Assembly: GCA_963840925.1 (NCBI GenBank)
Contig: CAWJAY010000007.1
Coordinates: 26,580-90,579 of the forward strand
Direction: 5' to 3'
Length of the DNA stretch: 64,000 nt
Origin: DATAOG01 sp963840925
Lineage (GTDB): Bacteria; Pseudomonadota; Alphaproteobacteria; Geminicoccales; Geminicoccaceae
In this document: positions 36,709 through 45,230 of the stretch, in pieces
Numbering within the stretch: position 1 is the first letter of the stretch
Layout of the letters: the number at the start of each line of letters is the position of its first letter
Made by a program: the position numbers and the translations under genes
Notes under the pieces: model-generated
What the model was told of the DNA's origin: nothing
Database searches by the model: none
The model's input: only the letters and a program-made list of their open reading frames with translations

Positions 36709-37998
36709 ATGCAGCGGGTGGAGCTGAACTACGATCGAGGCCGGCTCGCGGTCGAGCTGCCACCGGGGCTCGATCTGCGCGTGATCCGCAAACGGCCGAT
36801 GCCGGTGCTCGCGGACCCCGAAGACGCGGTCCGCAGCGCGCTCGCCGGGCCGGTCGGGGTGCCGCCGCTGGCCGAGCTCGCGCGCGACAGGCAGAGCGCC
36901 TGCATCCTGATCTGCGACATCACCCGGCCGGTGCCGAACGGCAAGTTCCTGCCGAGCCTGATCCGGGAGCTGCTGGCGGCCGGGATCAGCGCCGATGCGA
37001 TCACGGTCCTGGTCGCAACCGGGCTGCACCGGCCGAACGAGGGCGCCGAGCTCGAGGAGCTGGTCGGCTCCCGCTGGGTCATGGATACGGTCCGGGTCGA
37101 AAACCACTTCGCGCGCGATGACGCCGCGCACGTCGAGCTCGGCACGACCCAAGGCGGCGTGCCGGTCAAGCTCGACCGCCGGCTGGTGGAAGCCGACCTC
37201 AAGATCGCGACCGGGCTGGTCGAGCCGCATTTCATGGCCGGCTATTCGGGCGGCCGCAAGGTGATCGCGCCCGGCGTCGCCCACAAGGACACGATCACGA
37301 CCTTTCACAGCGCCCGCTTCATGGAGCACCCGAGTGCCGCGAACTGCGTGCTGGACGGCAATCCTTTGCACCAGGCGCAGCTCGAGATCGTCTCGATGCT
37401 GGGCGGCGCGCTCGCGCTCAACACCGTGATCGACGAGGAGCGGCGGCTGTCGTTCGTCAATTTCGGCGAGATCGTGACCAGCCATCTCGCGGCGGTCGAG
37501 CATATCCGCGGCTTTGCCGAGGTGCCGGTCGCCGAGACTTTCCGGACCGTGGTCACCAGCGCCGCCGGCTATCCGCTCGACCAGACCTACTACCAGACGG
37601 TCAAGGGCATGGTCGCGCCGCTCGCGATCCTGGCGCCGGGCGGCGATCTGATCATCGCGTCCGCCTGCTCCGAGGGCATGGGCTCGGCCGAGTTCGTCGA
37701 CGCCCAGCGCCGGCTGGTCGAGCGCGGGCCCGAGCGTTTCCTGCAGGAGATCACCGCCAAGCGCTTCGCCGACGTCGACGAGTGGCAGACCGAGATGCAG
37801 CTGAAGCCGATGCGCCAGGGCAGCGTCCAGCTCTATTCCGACCACCTGCCCGAGCCCGACTGGCCGCTGACCGGGGTCGAGCGGGTCCGCTCGGTCGCAG
37901 CGGCGGTCCAGGCGAGCGTCGCCCGGACCGGCGATCCGCGGGTCGCGGTGATCCCGGAGGGGCCCTACGTCGTGCCGGTCCATCGGCCGGCGGCCTGA
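36709..37998 (+). CDS. larA: Nickel-dependent lactate racemase-type enzyme LarA
   Basis: 429 residues. It uses the (SCS)Ni pincer nucleotide for hydride-transfer racemisation of a 2-hydroxy acid. With ATG 36709 (GAGG upstream) the key residues fall almost exactly on Lactobacillus plantarum LarA numbering: D71/R74 in CDITRP, H107 in ATGLHRP, H174 in EPHFMAGYSGGRK, K184 in GGRKVIAPG (covalent cofactor site) and H200 in TTFHSARF. This supports both identity and start. Lactate is only one known substrate of the family (malate and others exist), so the substrate is open. First gene of larACEB. Confidence 0.92.
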   Translation: MQRVELNYDRGRLAVELPPGLDLRVIRKRPMPVLADPEDAVRSALAGPVGVPPLAELARDRQSACILICDITRPVPNGKFLPSLIRELLAAGISADAITVLVATGLHRPNEGAELEELVGSRWVMDTVRVENHFARDDAAHVELGTTQGGVPVKLDRRLVEADLKIATGLVEPHFMAGYSGGRKVIAPGVAHKDTITTFHSARFMEHPSAANCVLDGNPLHQAQLEIVSMLGGALALNTVIDEERRLSFVNFGEIVTSHLAAVEHIRGFAEVPVAETFRTVVTSAAGYPLDQTYYQTVKGMVAPLAILAPGGDLIIASACSEGMGSAEFVDAQRRLVERGPERFLQEITAKRFADVDEWQTEMQLKPMRQGSVQLYSDHLPEPDWPLTGVERVRSVAAAVQASVARTGDPRVAVIPEGPYVVPVHRPAA

Positions 37999-38012
37999 GC
38001 GCGATCCTGCGC

Positions 38013-39206
38013 ATGGCGCTCCACCTCCATCTCGATCCGCTGGGCGGGGTCGCCGGCGACATGTTCCTCGCTGCGCTGCTCGACGCCTGGCCCGAGCATG
38101 CCGAGGGCACGTTCGAGGCGATGCGCGCGGCCGGGCTGCCCGACGACTGGCGGGTGGAGCTGGTGCCGTATCAGGACGGCGTGCTCGCCGGCCGGCGGGT
38201 CGTGATCGAGGGCCCGGCCGAGGGCCGCCATGGCCCGGGCACGTTCCGCGCGATCCGGGCGCGCCTGGCGGAGGCGCCGCTGCCGGCGCCGGTGCGCGCG
38301 CGGGCGACCTCGATCTTCACGCTGCTCGCCGAGGCCGAGGCCAAGGTCCACGGCGTGACACCCGACGAGGTCCACTTCCACGAGCTCGCCGACTGGGATT
38401 CGATCGCCGATGTGGTCGGCAGCGCCTGGCTGCTCGAGGCGCTGGCACCCGCCAGCGTGTCCTGCGCGCCCTTGCCGATCGGCCGCGGCCGGATCGCGAC
38501 CGCGCATGGCGCGCTGCCGGTGCCGGCACCCGCGACGGCGTTGCTGCTCGAGGGCCTGCCGATGGTCGACGATGGCGTCCCGGGCGAGCGGGTGACGCCG
38601 ACCGGTGCTGCGATTCTCCGTCATCTGCGGGTCGACGCCGGTTTACCGGACGGGGCGTGGCGGATCGCAGCGACCGGGATCGGCTTCGGCACGCGCCGCC
38701 TGCCCGGGCTCAGCAATGCGCTCCGGGTGCTGGCCTGGGCGCCGGCCGCCGGTGGCCGGGCCGATGACCGGGTCGCGGTGCTGGCCTTCGAGGTCGACGA
38801 CCAGAGCCCGGAGGAGCTGGCGGTCGGGCTGGATGCGCTGCGCGCGACCGCGGGCGTGCTCGACGTGGTCCAGCTGCCGGCGTTCGGCAAAAAGGGCCGG
38901 CTCGGGGCCCAGGTCCAGGTGCTGGCGCGGCCGGAGCGGCTGGACGCGGTGATCGAGCGCTGCCTGGCCGAGACGACGACGATCGGGCTGCGCTGGCGGA
39001 TCGAGGCGCGCGCGGTGCTGGCGCGGGCGGGTGTCAGCGTGGACGGGCTGGGCGTCAAGCTGGTCACGCGGCCGGGCGGCGAGCGGACCGCCAAGGCCGA
39101 GATCGAGCCGTTGCCGGACCGGCCGGGGAGCCACGCGGCGCGCGCCGGCAGGCGGCGGGATGCCGAGGCGAAGGCCCTGAGGAGCGAAGATGACCGGCAG
39201 GACTGA
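38013..39206 (+). CDS. larC: Pyridinium biscarboxylate mononucleotide nickel-insertion protein LarC
   Basis: 397 residues. It inserts nickel into the sulfurated cofactor precursor at the cost of CTP. Starts MALHLHLDPLGGVAGDMFLAAL, then VHFHELADWDSIADVVG (His-rich metal site), GRGRIATAHGALPVPAPAT, ERVTPTGAAIL and the C-terminal part DDQSPEELAVGLDALRATAGVLDV. In L. plantarum larC is split and needs a programmed frameshift; here it is one continuous frame. It begins 14 bp after larA and overlaps larE by 17 bp. Confidence 0.93.
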   Translation: MALHLHLDPLGGVAGDMFLAALLDAWPEHAEGTFEAMRAAGLPDDWRVELVPYQDGVLAGRRVVIEGPAEGRHGPGTFRAIRARLAEAPLPAPVRARATSIFTLLAEAEAKVHGVTPDEVHFHELADWDSIADVVGSAWLLEALAPASVSCAPLPIGRGRIATAHGALPVPAPATALLLEGLPMVDDGVPGERVTPTGAAILRHLRVDAGLPDGAWRIAATGIGFGTRRLPGLSNALRVLAWAPAAGGRADDRVAVLAFEVDDQSPEELAVGLDALRATAGVLDVVQLPAFGKKGRLGAQVQVLARPERLDAVIERCLAETTTIGLRWRIEARAVLARAGVSVDGLGVKLVTRPGGERTAKAEIEPLPDRPGSHAARAGRRRDAEAKALRSEDDRQD

Positions 39207-40011
39207 GCCCCAGGCCGCCGCACTGGAAGCGGTGCTGGACAACATCGGAGAAGCCGCGGTCGCGGTCAGCGGCGGGGTCGACAGCATGACCCTGGCAGTG
39301 ATCGCGGGGCGGCGGCTGGGACCGGCGGCGGCGATGCTGCATGCGGTTTCGCCCGCGGTGCCGCCGGAAGCGATCGCGCGCGTGCGCGCCTACGCGGCGC
39401 GCGAGGGCTGGCGGCTCGAGGTGATCGACGCCGGCGAGTTTGCCGACGTCAACTATCTCAAGAACCCGGCCAATCGCTGCTTCTTCTGCAAGACCAATCT
39501 TTACGGCACGATCGCGGGGCGCACCGGTGCCACGATCTGCTCGGGCACCAATCTCGATGATCTGGCCGACTGGCGGCCAGGGCTCGAGGCGGCCAGGAGT
39601 CATGGCGTCCGCCATCCCTACGTCGAGGCCGGGATCGACAAGGCGGGCGTGCGGGCGCTGGCGCAAAGCCTGGGGCTCGACGATCTGGCCGAGCTGCCGG
39701 CGGCGCCCTGCCTGTCGAGCCGGCTCGAGACCGGGATTGCGGTCACGGCCGAGCGGCTGCGGCTGGTGCACGCGGTCGAGCGCCTGATCCAGCAGCGGCT
39801 GGCGCCGCAGACCGTGCGCTGCCGGCTGCTGCAGGACGGCATCGCGATCCAGCTCGATGGCGAGGGTCTGGCGCGGATGCTGGACCCCTCGAGCGCTGCG
39901 CTGCGCGAGACGGTCGCGCAGCTGGTCGCCGGCCATGGCCATACTTCGCCGCCACGCTACCAGCCCTACCGGATGGGCAGCGCGTTCCACCGGCCGCCGG
40001 CCGATGGCTGA
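39190..40011 (+). CDS. larE: ATP-dependent sulfur transferase LarE
   Basis: 273 residues. PP-loop SGGVDS at residues 27-32 binds ATP to adenylylate the cofactor carboxylate before sulfur insertion. Three cysteines stand out: C97 and C100 in NRCFFCK and C174 in AAPCLSSR. C174 matches the sacrificial Cys176 of L. plantarum LarE; the additional CxxC suggests the type that holds a [4Fe-4S] cluster instead of sacrificing a cysteine. That last point is inference. Starts inside larC and overlaps larB by 8 bp, so the operon is tightly coupled. Confidence 0.93.
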   Translation: MTGRTEPQAAALEAVLDNIGEAAVAVSGGVDSMTLAVIAGRRLGPAAAMLHAVSPAVPPEAIARVRAYAAREGWRLEVIDAGEFADVNYLKNPANRCFFCKTNLYGTIAGRTGATICSGTNLDDLADWRPGLEAARSHGVRHPYVEAGIDKAGVRALAQSLGLDDLAELPAAPCLSSRLETGIAVTAERLRLVHAVERLIQQRLAPQTVRCRLLQDGIAIQLDGEGLARMLDPSSAALRETVAQLVAGHGHTSPPRYQPYRMGSAFHRPPADG

Positions 40012-40705
40012 CGTCACGTTCGACTGGCAGCGGCGCGACCGGATCGGGCTCGCCGAGGCGGTCTTATGCGCCGGCAAGAGCGCGGTTCAGATCGGCGAGA
40101 CGATCGCGCTCGCGCAGGCGCGCCGCGCGGCGCTGCTGCTGACCCGGCTGATGCCGGAGCTGCTCGCGCAGCTGGCGCCGGCGGAGCTGGCCGCGCTCGA
40201 CTACGACCCGCGCTCGCGGACCGCGATCCTGGGCACGGCGCCCCCGCCCGCGGGCGAGCCGCGGGTCGCGGTCGTGACCGCCGGCACCAGCGATCTGCCG
40301 GTCGCGCGCGAGGCGATCCGCACCCTCGCCTTCTACGGGGTCGGCGCGCGCGAGATCGCCGACGTCGGGGTCGCCGGGCTGTGGCGGATTCTCCAGCATG
40401 AAGAAGAACTCCGGCGCTATCCGGTCGTGATCGTGGTCGCCGGCATGGAGGGCGCCCTGTTCAGCGTGGTCGCGGGGCTGGTCGGCGGGGTCGTGATCGC
40501 GGTCCCGACCTCGACCGGCTATGGCGCCGCGCGCGCCGGCGAGACCGCGCTGCACGCGGCGCTGGCCAGCTGCGCGCCTGGCCTGGTCGCGGTCAACATC
40601 GACAACGGCTTTGGCGCTGCCAATGCCGCCCTGCGCGTGCTCGCGAGCGATGCCCGGATCGCCGGCGCGGCCGCCTCGGCGCCGGCAGCGGCGATCAGCC
40701 GCTAG
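40004..40705 (+). CDS. larB: Nickel-pincer cofactor biosynthesis carboxylase LarB
   Basis: 233 residues. LarB carboxylates and hydrolyses nicotinic acid adenine dinucleotide, the first step of the cofactor pathway. The C-terminal half is PurE-like: VAVVTAGTSDLPVAREA, YPVVIVVAGMEGALFSVVAGLVGG (in parts), AVPTSTGYGAA and VAVNIDNGFGAANAAL. ATG 40004 overlaps larE. With it the set larB, larC, larE is complete, so the organism can make the cofactor for both LarA-type proteins here. Confidence 0.94.
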   Translation: MADVTFDWQRRDRIGLAEAVLCAGKSAVQIGETIALAQARRAALLLTRLMPELLAQLAPAELAALDYDPRSRTAILGTAPPPAGEPRVAVVTAGTSDLPVAREAIRTLAFYGVGAREIADVGVAGLWRILQHEEELRRYPVVIVVAGMEGALFSVVAGLVGGVVIAVPTSTGYGAARAGETALHAALASCAPGLVAVNIDNGFGAANAALRVLASDARIAGAAASAPAAAISR

Positions 40706-40909
40706 CGCCTGCGGGCGGCACGGATCTCGGCCGCATTCGGCGAGCGGCGCGCTCTTGCGGCCGTTCGTCATGGTTGGCAGGTGCCGGGCATGCCGATCAG
40801 CATAAGCCAGGCCGATCCGCCAAGCGACATTCTGATTTGCACTGGCCGCGATCCCCTTGCATCAATCCGTTGAACTCCAGAACAGCAGCGTCGCGGGGAG
40901 GCAAGGGAC

Positions 40910-41812
40910 TTGGAGCTTTGGATCCCGATCACGATCGGCGCGGCGTTCTGCCAGAATCTGCGCTCGGCGCTGCAAAAGCACCTGACCGCGCGGCTCAGCA
41001 CGACCGGCGCGACCTTCGCCCGGTTTGCCTATGCCGCCCCGCTCGCGACGCTCTATGCCACGGGCCTCGCCCTGCTCGCGGGCTTCGAGGTGCCGGGGCC
41101 GAACCCGACCTTTATCGGCTACGCGCTGGTCGGCGGGCTCGCCCAGATCATCGCGACCGCGCTCCTGGTTCATCTGTTCTCGTTTCGCAATTTCGCGGTC
41201 GGCACGACCTACTCCAAGACCGAGACCATCCAGACCGCGATCTTCGGCCTGCTGCTGCTGGGCGATCCGTTGCGCCTGGGCGCGGCGCTCGCGATCCTGA
41301 TCAGCCTGTTCGGGGTCATGGCGATCGCCGCGGCCAAGACCCGGATCAGCCTTGCCAGCCTTTTGCTCAGCTGGACCGACAGGACCGCGCTGATCGGCAT
41401 GGCGTCGGGCGCCTTCTTCGGCATCTCGGCGGTGTCATACCGGGGCGCCTCGCTGGCTTTGGGCGATGTCGGCTTCCTGATGCGGGCGGCCTTCACGCTC
41501 GCCTGCGTGACCTGGTTCCAGACCGTGATCATGGCGCTCTACATGCGCCTGCGCGAGCCCGGCCAGCTGACGGCGGTATTCCGCTCCTTTCGGGTCTCGG
41601 CCTGGGTCGGGCTGTCGGGCATGCTGGCCTCGGCCGGCTGGTTCACGGCGATGACGATCCAAAACGCCGCCTACGTGCGCGCGCTCGGCCAGATCGAGCT
41701 GGTGTTCACCTTCATCGCCTCGACGCTGTTCTTCCGCGAGCGCACGACCCCGATCGAGCTGTTCGGCATCCTGCTGGTGATCTCCGGCATCCTGGTCCTG
41801 GTCCTGCTCTGA
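40910..41812 (+). CDS. DMT/EamA-family transporter
   Basis: 300 residues with ten predicted membrane segments in two EamA halves (ARFAYAAPLATLYATGLALL and GASLALGDVGFLMRAAFTLA regions). Start is TTG 40910, supported by GGGGAGG 8 bp upstream and by MELWIPITIGAAFCQNLR beginning the first helix. These are secondary exporters or importers of metabolites. It follows larB by 204 bp, with no clear feature between them; a link to hydroxy-acid transport is only a guess. Confidence 0.85.
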   Translation: MELWIPITIGAAFCQNLRSALQKHLTARLSTTGATFARFAYAAPLATLYATGLALLAGFEVPGPNPTFIGYALVGGLAQIIATALLVHLFSFRNFAVGTTYSKTETIQTAIFGLLLLGDPLRLGAALAILISLFGVMAIAAAKTRISLASLLLSWTDRTALIGMASGAFFGISAVSYRGASLALGDVGFLMRAAFTLACVTWFQTVIMALYMRLREPGQLTAVFRSFRVSAWVGLSGMLASAGWFTAMTIQNAAYVRALGQIELVFTFIASTLFFRERTTPIELFGILLVISGILVLVLL

Positions 41813-41923
41813 TGGCAGCGTCCGCTCCAGAGAGTTGACCGGCGTCGAGCGGCCGTGGTTTGACCGTGCCGGGGAAGCGTCGCAGCCCTGTCGCAGCGCG
41901 ATCTCAAGGAAGAGGGGGTGACG

Positions 41924-42892
41924 ATGAGGCGAAACGAAGTCTCGGACGCGAGCTGGCGCGGGCCGGTGCGCTATCCCGATCCGGCGGTCGAGATCCTGGA
42001 CGAGCGGTTCGCGAAATATCGGATCTTCAGCGCCGCGGTGGAGCGCCTCTATACCGGCTGCCGCTGGGCGGAGGGGCCGGTCTGGTTCGGTGATGGGCGT
42101 TTTTTGCTGTGGAGCGACATCCCGAACGACCGGATCCTGAGGTGGGACGAGGCGAGCGGCCGGGTTGCCGAGCATCGCCGGCCGTCGGACTTCGCCAACG
42201 GCAACACCCGGGATCGCCAGGGGCGGCTCGTGACCTGCGAGCACGGCGGCCGGCGAGTGACCCGGACCGAGTACGATGGCAGCCTCACGGTGCTGCTGGA
42301 GCGCTGGCAGGGCAAGCGGCTGAACTCGCCGAACGACGTGGTCGTCAAGTCGGACGGCTCGATCTGGTTCACCGACCCGCCGTTCGGCATCCTCGGTCAC
42401 TACGAGGGCCACCAGGCCGAGGCCGAGGTGGCGCAAGCGATCTACCGGATCGACGGCGGGAGCGGCGAGGCGAGCGTGGTCGCCGATGATGTCCTCGGGC
42501 CGAACGGACTCTGCTTTTCGCCGGACGAGCGGCTGCTCTATGTGGTCGAATCGCGCGGCCAGCCAAACCGGAAGATCCTGGCCTTCGACGTCGCGGCCAA
42601 CGGGCGCGAAATCACGGGCAAGCGGGTCCTGATCGACGCCGAGGGCGGCACCCCGGATGGCATGCGCTGCGACGTCGACGGCAACCTCTGGTGCGGCTGG
42701 GGGATGGGCACGGAGGCGCTCGACGGCGTGCTGATCTTCGCCCCCGACGGCAGCCGGATCGGCCGGATCGCGCTGCCCGAGCGCTGCGCCAACGTCTGCT
42801 TCGGCGGGCTCAAGCGCAACCGCCTGTTCATGGCTGCGAGCCAGTCGCTGTACGCGCTCTACGTCAATTCCCAAGGCGCGCCCGGCGGCTGA
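41924..42892 (+). CDS. SMP-30/gluconolactonase-family lactonase
   Basis: 322 residues, six-bladed propeller. TGCRWAEGPVWFGDGRFLLWSD contains (in parts) the first metal Glu, DFANGNTRDRQGRLVTCEHG and LNSPNDVVVKSDGSIWFTDP hold the Asn ligands, and GTPDGMRCDVDGNLW the Asp. These hydrolyse sugar lactones to acids with a divalent metal. ATG 41924 has GAGGGGG upstream; GTG 41918 is possible. Nearby sugar ABC genes suggest a sugar-acid role, not shown directly. Confidence 0.9.
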   Translation: MRRNEVSDASWRGPVRYPDPAVEILDERFAKYRIFSAAVERLYTGCRWAEGPVWFGDGRFLLWSDIPNDRILRWDEASGRVAEHRRPSDFANGNTRDRQGRLVTCEHGGRRVTRTEYDGSLTVLLERWQGKRLNSPNDVVVKSDGSIWFTDPPFGILGHYEGHQAEAEVAQAIYRIDGGSGEASVVADDVLGPNGLCFSPDERLLYVVESRGQPNRKILAFDVAANGREITGKRVLIDAEGGTPDGMRCDVDGNLWCGWGMGTEALDGVLIFAPDGSRIGRIALPERCANVCFGGLKRNRLFMAASQSLYALYVNSQGAPGG

Positions 42893-42938
42893 GGGCTGCG
42901 GCGGTCGGCGGCCGCCGGCGCTTGTCCGGAGCAGTGCG

Positions 42939-44034
42939 ATGCCGGATCGACCCGATCTGAACGCGTTGGCACCGGCGCTGGCACCCGAGCAGATGATCGC
43001 CTGGGCGGCGGCGCTCGCGATCGCCGTGCTGGCCTATCTGATCCTCGTTCTGGCACGGCGCCTCCTGCTCGAGCGCCTGCCCGCGCCCGAGGCCTCGCGC
43101 GCGCCCGGCTGGCGCAACGGGGTGCGCGAGGCGTTCGCCGGGACCTCCCGGCTGTTCCTGCTCGTGCTCGCGATCTATGCCGGCTCGCGGGTGGCACCGC
43201 TCGGCCCGCGCGCGGCGCGCTTGCTCGAACTCGGCGCTGGTGGTCGCGCTGTTCCTGCAGGGTGCCATCTGGGCCAGCCGGATCGTGGTCGGCTGGGTGT
43301 CGTGGTACGCGGCCAGGAAGGCCGCCGAGAGCGCTGCGGTCGCCAACGCGCTCTCGATCATCCAGCTGTTCGCCCGGACCGCCGTCTGGGCGATGGCGCT
43401 GGTGCTGATCCTGCACAACCTCGGCTTCAACGTGACGACGCTGGTCGCCGGGCTCGGGATCGGCGGCATCGCGATCGCGCTCGCGGCGCAGAACGTCTTG
43501 GGCGATCTGTTCGCCTCGCTCGCGATCGTGCTCGACCGGCCGTTCGTGGTCGGCGACTTCATCGCCTTCGACGACTGTCAGGGCACGGTCGAGCGCATCG
43601 GGCTCAAGACCACGCGCCTGCGCAGCCTCTCGGGCGAGGAGCTGGTCTGCTCGAACACCGATCTGCTGTCGCGGCGGATCCGCAACTACAAGCGCATGGC
43701 CGAGCGCCGCGTGGTCTTTGCGATCGCGGTCAGGTACAGCACCACGGCCGACCGGCTGGAGCGGCTGCCGGCGATCCTGCGCGCGATCGTCCAGGGCCAG
43801 AGCCCGGTCCGGTTCGAGCGCGCCCACTTCCAGAAGTTCGGCGAGGTAGCTCTGATTTTCGAGGTCGTCTACTGGATGCTCGATCCCGACTACAACCGCT
43901 TCATGGACGTGCAGCAGGCGATCAACCTCGCGATCTGGCGCCGGCTCCAGACGGAGGGGATCGAGCTCGCTTCGCCGATCCCGCCGGCCCCGCCGCTCCA
44001 GCCGCAGCCGCCGGCGCTGGCCCAGCCGACCTGA
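42939..44034 (+). CDS. MscS-family mechanosensitive channel (frameshifted)
   Basis: About 365 residues after repair. Three membrane segments, the pore helix GLGIGGIAIALAAQNVLGDLFASL (in parts) and the beta domain DFIAFDDCQGTVERIGLKTTRLR are classical MscS. One extra A near 43228 (CTCGAACTCG for CTCGACTCG) shifts the frame between the first and second membrane segments; the same ten-base string is the break point in the phosphatidyltransferase at 2569. A Pro-rich cytoplasmic tail ends the protein. It relieves turgor by opening under membrane tension. Confidence 0.88.
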
Positions 44035-44048
44035 GCGCGCGAGCGCCC

Positions 44049-44078
44049 TTGACGGTCCGCGCCGTGCCGCACTAGCCT
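44049..44078 (+). promoter_or_regulatory. Candidate promoter of the sugar ABC operon
   Basis: TTGACG (44049-44054), 18-bp spacer, TAGCCT (44073-44078), 66 bp before the binding-protein ATG. Confidence 0.45.
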
Positions 44079-44143
44079 GCCGGTTACTAGAAATCGCTCG
44101 GGTGGAACCCACCCGGCCGGAACAATACCAGGGAGCAAAGGGC

Positions 44144-45145
44144 ATGGCGCGGCAACGCGGACTGTTCGTCGTGCTCGCGGTGGCGGCGTTGGCTGTCGCG
44201 TCGCGGGCGGGCACAGCGGCCGACTTCGAGTTGGCCATGGTGATCAAGGAGACGACCAACCCCTATTACAACGCGACGCTGCTCGGCGCCGAGTGGGCCG
44301 CCGAGGAGATCGGCGGCACCGCCAAGAACTACGGGCCGACCCAGTCCAGCGCCGAGGCCCAGATCAGCATCATCAACAACCTCGCCGACCGCCACGTCGC
44401 CGCGATCGCGGTCGCGCCGAGCGATCCCAACGCGGTCGTGCCGGCGATGAAGCGGGCCCAGAAGCTCGGCGCCAAGGTCATCACCTTCGATGCCGATTCC
44501 GGCGTCGACGGCCGGCCGTTCTTCGTCAACCAGGCGACCACCGAATCGGTCGGCAAGTTCGGCGCTGAAGGGCTGGCGAAGCTGCTCGGCAACAAGGGCA
44601 AGGTCGCGATCGTCTCGGCGCAACCGACCGCGGCCAACCAGAACGCCTGGATCGCGGCGTTCCGCGAAGACATGCAGCAATATCCCGAGATCGAGATCGT
44701 CGACGAGGTCTACGGCGAGGACAACGAGCAGAAGGCGTTCGACCTGACCGTGGCGCTGACCACCAAATATCCCGATCTGGCCGGCATCTACGCGCCGACC
44801 TGCCCGGGTCTGCCGGCGGTCGCGCGCGCGCTCGAATCGGTCGACAAGGGCATGGGCAAGATCAAGCTCGCCGGCATGTGCGTGCCCAGCATCACCGCCA
44901 AGTACATGCTCGATGGCACGATCGGTTTCTTCTATCTCTGGGACCCGATCAAGCTCGGCTACGTGACCTACTACGCCGCCAAGTACTTCGCCGAAGGCAA
45001 GATCAAGGGCGAGCCCGGCGACTCGTTCACGATCGAGGACGGCAACAAGTGGCCCGGCACCTACACGATCGGCGACAACCGGGAGATCGTGACCGGCGAT
45101 CCGCTGCAGTACACCGAGGCAAACTACCAGGAGCACAAGTACTAG
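44144..45145 (+). CDS. Rhamnose-type sugar ABC binding protein (RhaS family)
   Basis: 333 residues, periplasmic binding protein of the LacI-like type. Signal peptide GLFVVLAVAALAVASRAGTAA; then ELAMVIKETTNPYYNATLLG, SSAEAQISIINNLADRHV, AIAVAPSDPNAVVPAMKRA and FFYLWDPIKLGYVTYYAAKY. GGAG lies 8 bp before ATG 44144. The sequence type is that of RhaS/AI-2-type binders; ligand may be rhamnose or another deoxy sugar or autoinducer-2. Followed by the ATPase and two permeases. Confidence 0.9.
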   Translation: MARQRGLFVVLAVAALAVASRAGTAADFELAMVIKETTNPYYNATLLGAEWAAEEIGGTAKNYGPTQSSAEAQISIINNLADRHVAAIAVAPSDPNAVVPAMKRAQKLGAKVITFDADSGVDGRPFFVNQATTESVGKFGAEGLAKLLGNKGKVAIVSAQPTAANQNAWIAAFREDMQQYPEIEIVDEVYGEDNEQKAFDLTVALTTKYPDLAGIYAPTCPGLPAVARALESVDKGMGKIKLAGMCVPSITAKYMLDGTIGFFYLWDPIKLGYVTYYAAKYFAEGKIKGEPGDSFTIEDGNKWPGTYTIGDNREIVTGDPLQYTEANYQEHKY

Positions 45146-45230
45146 GCATCGGACCGGCTGTGGGGGCGGTGCGGCGCGCCGCCGCTCCGCCCCGCATCGC
45201 CAGGGCAGCATCGCCGATGGTTCCCCACGC

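Noticed and set aside
38013..39206. Programmed frameshift in larC as in L. plantarum
   Set aside because: The whole LarC sequence is in one uninterrupted frame.
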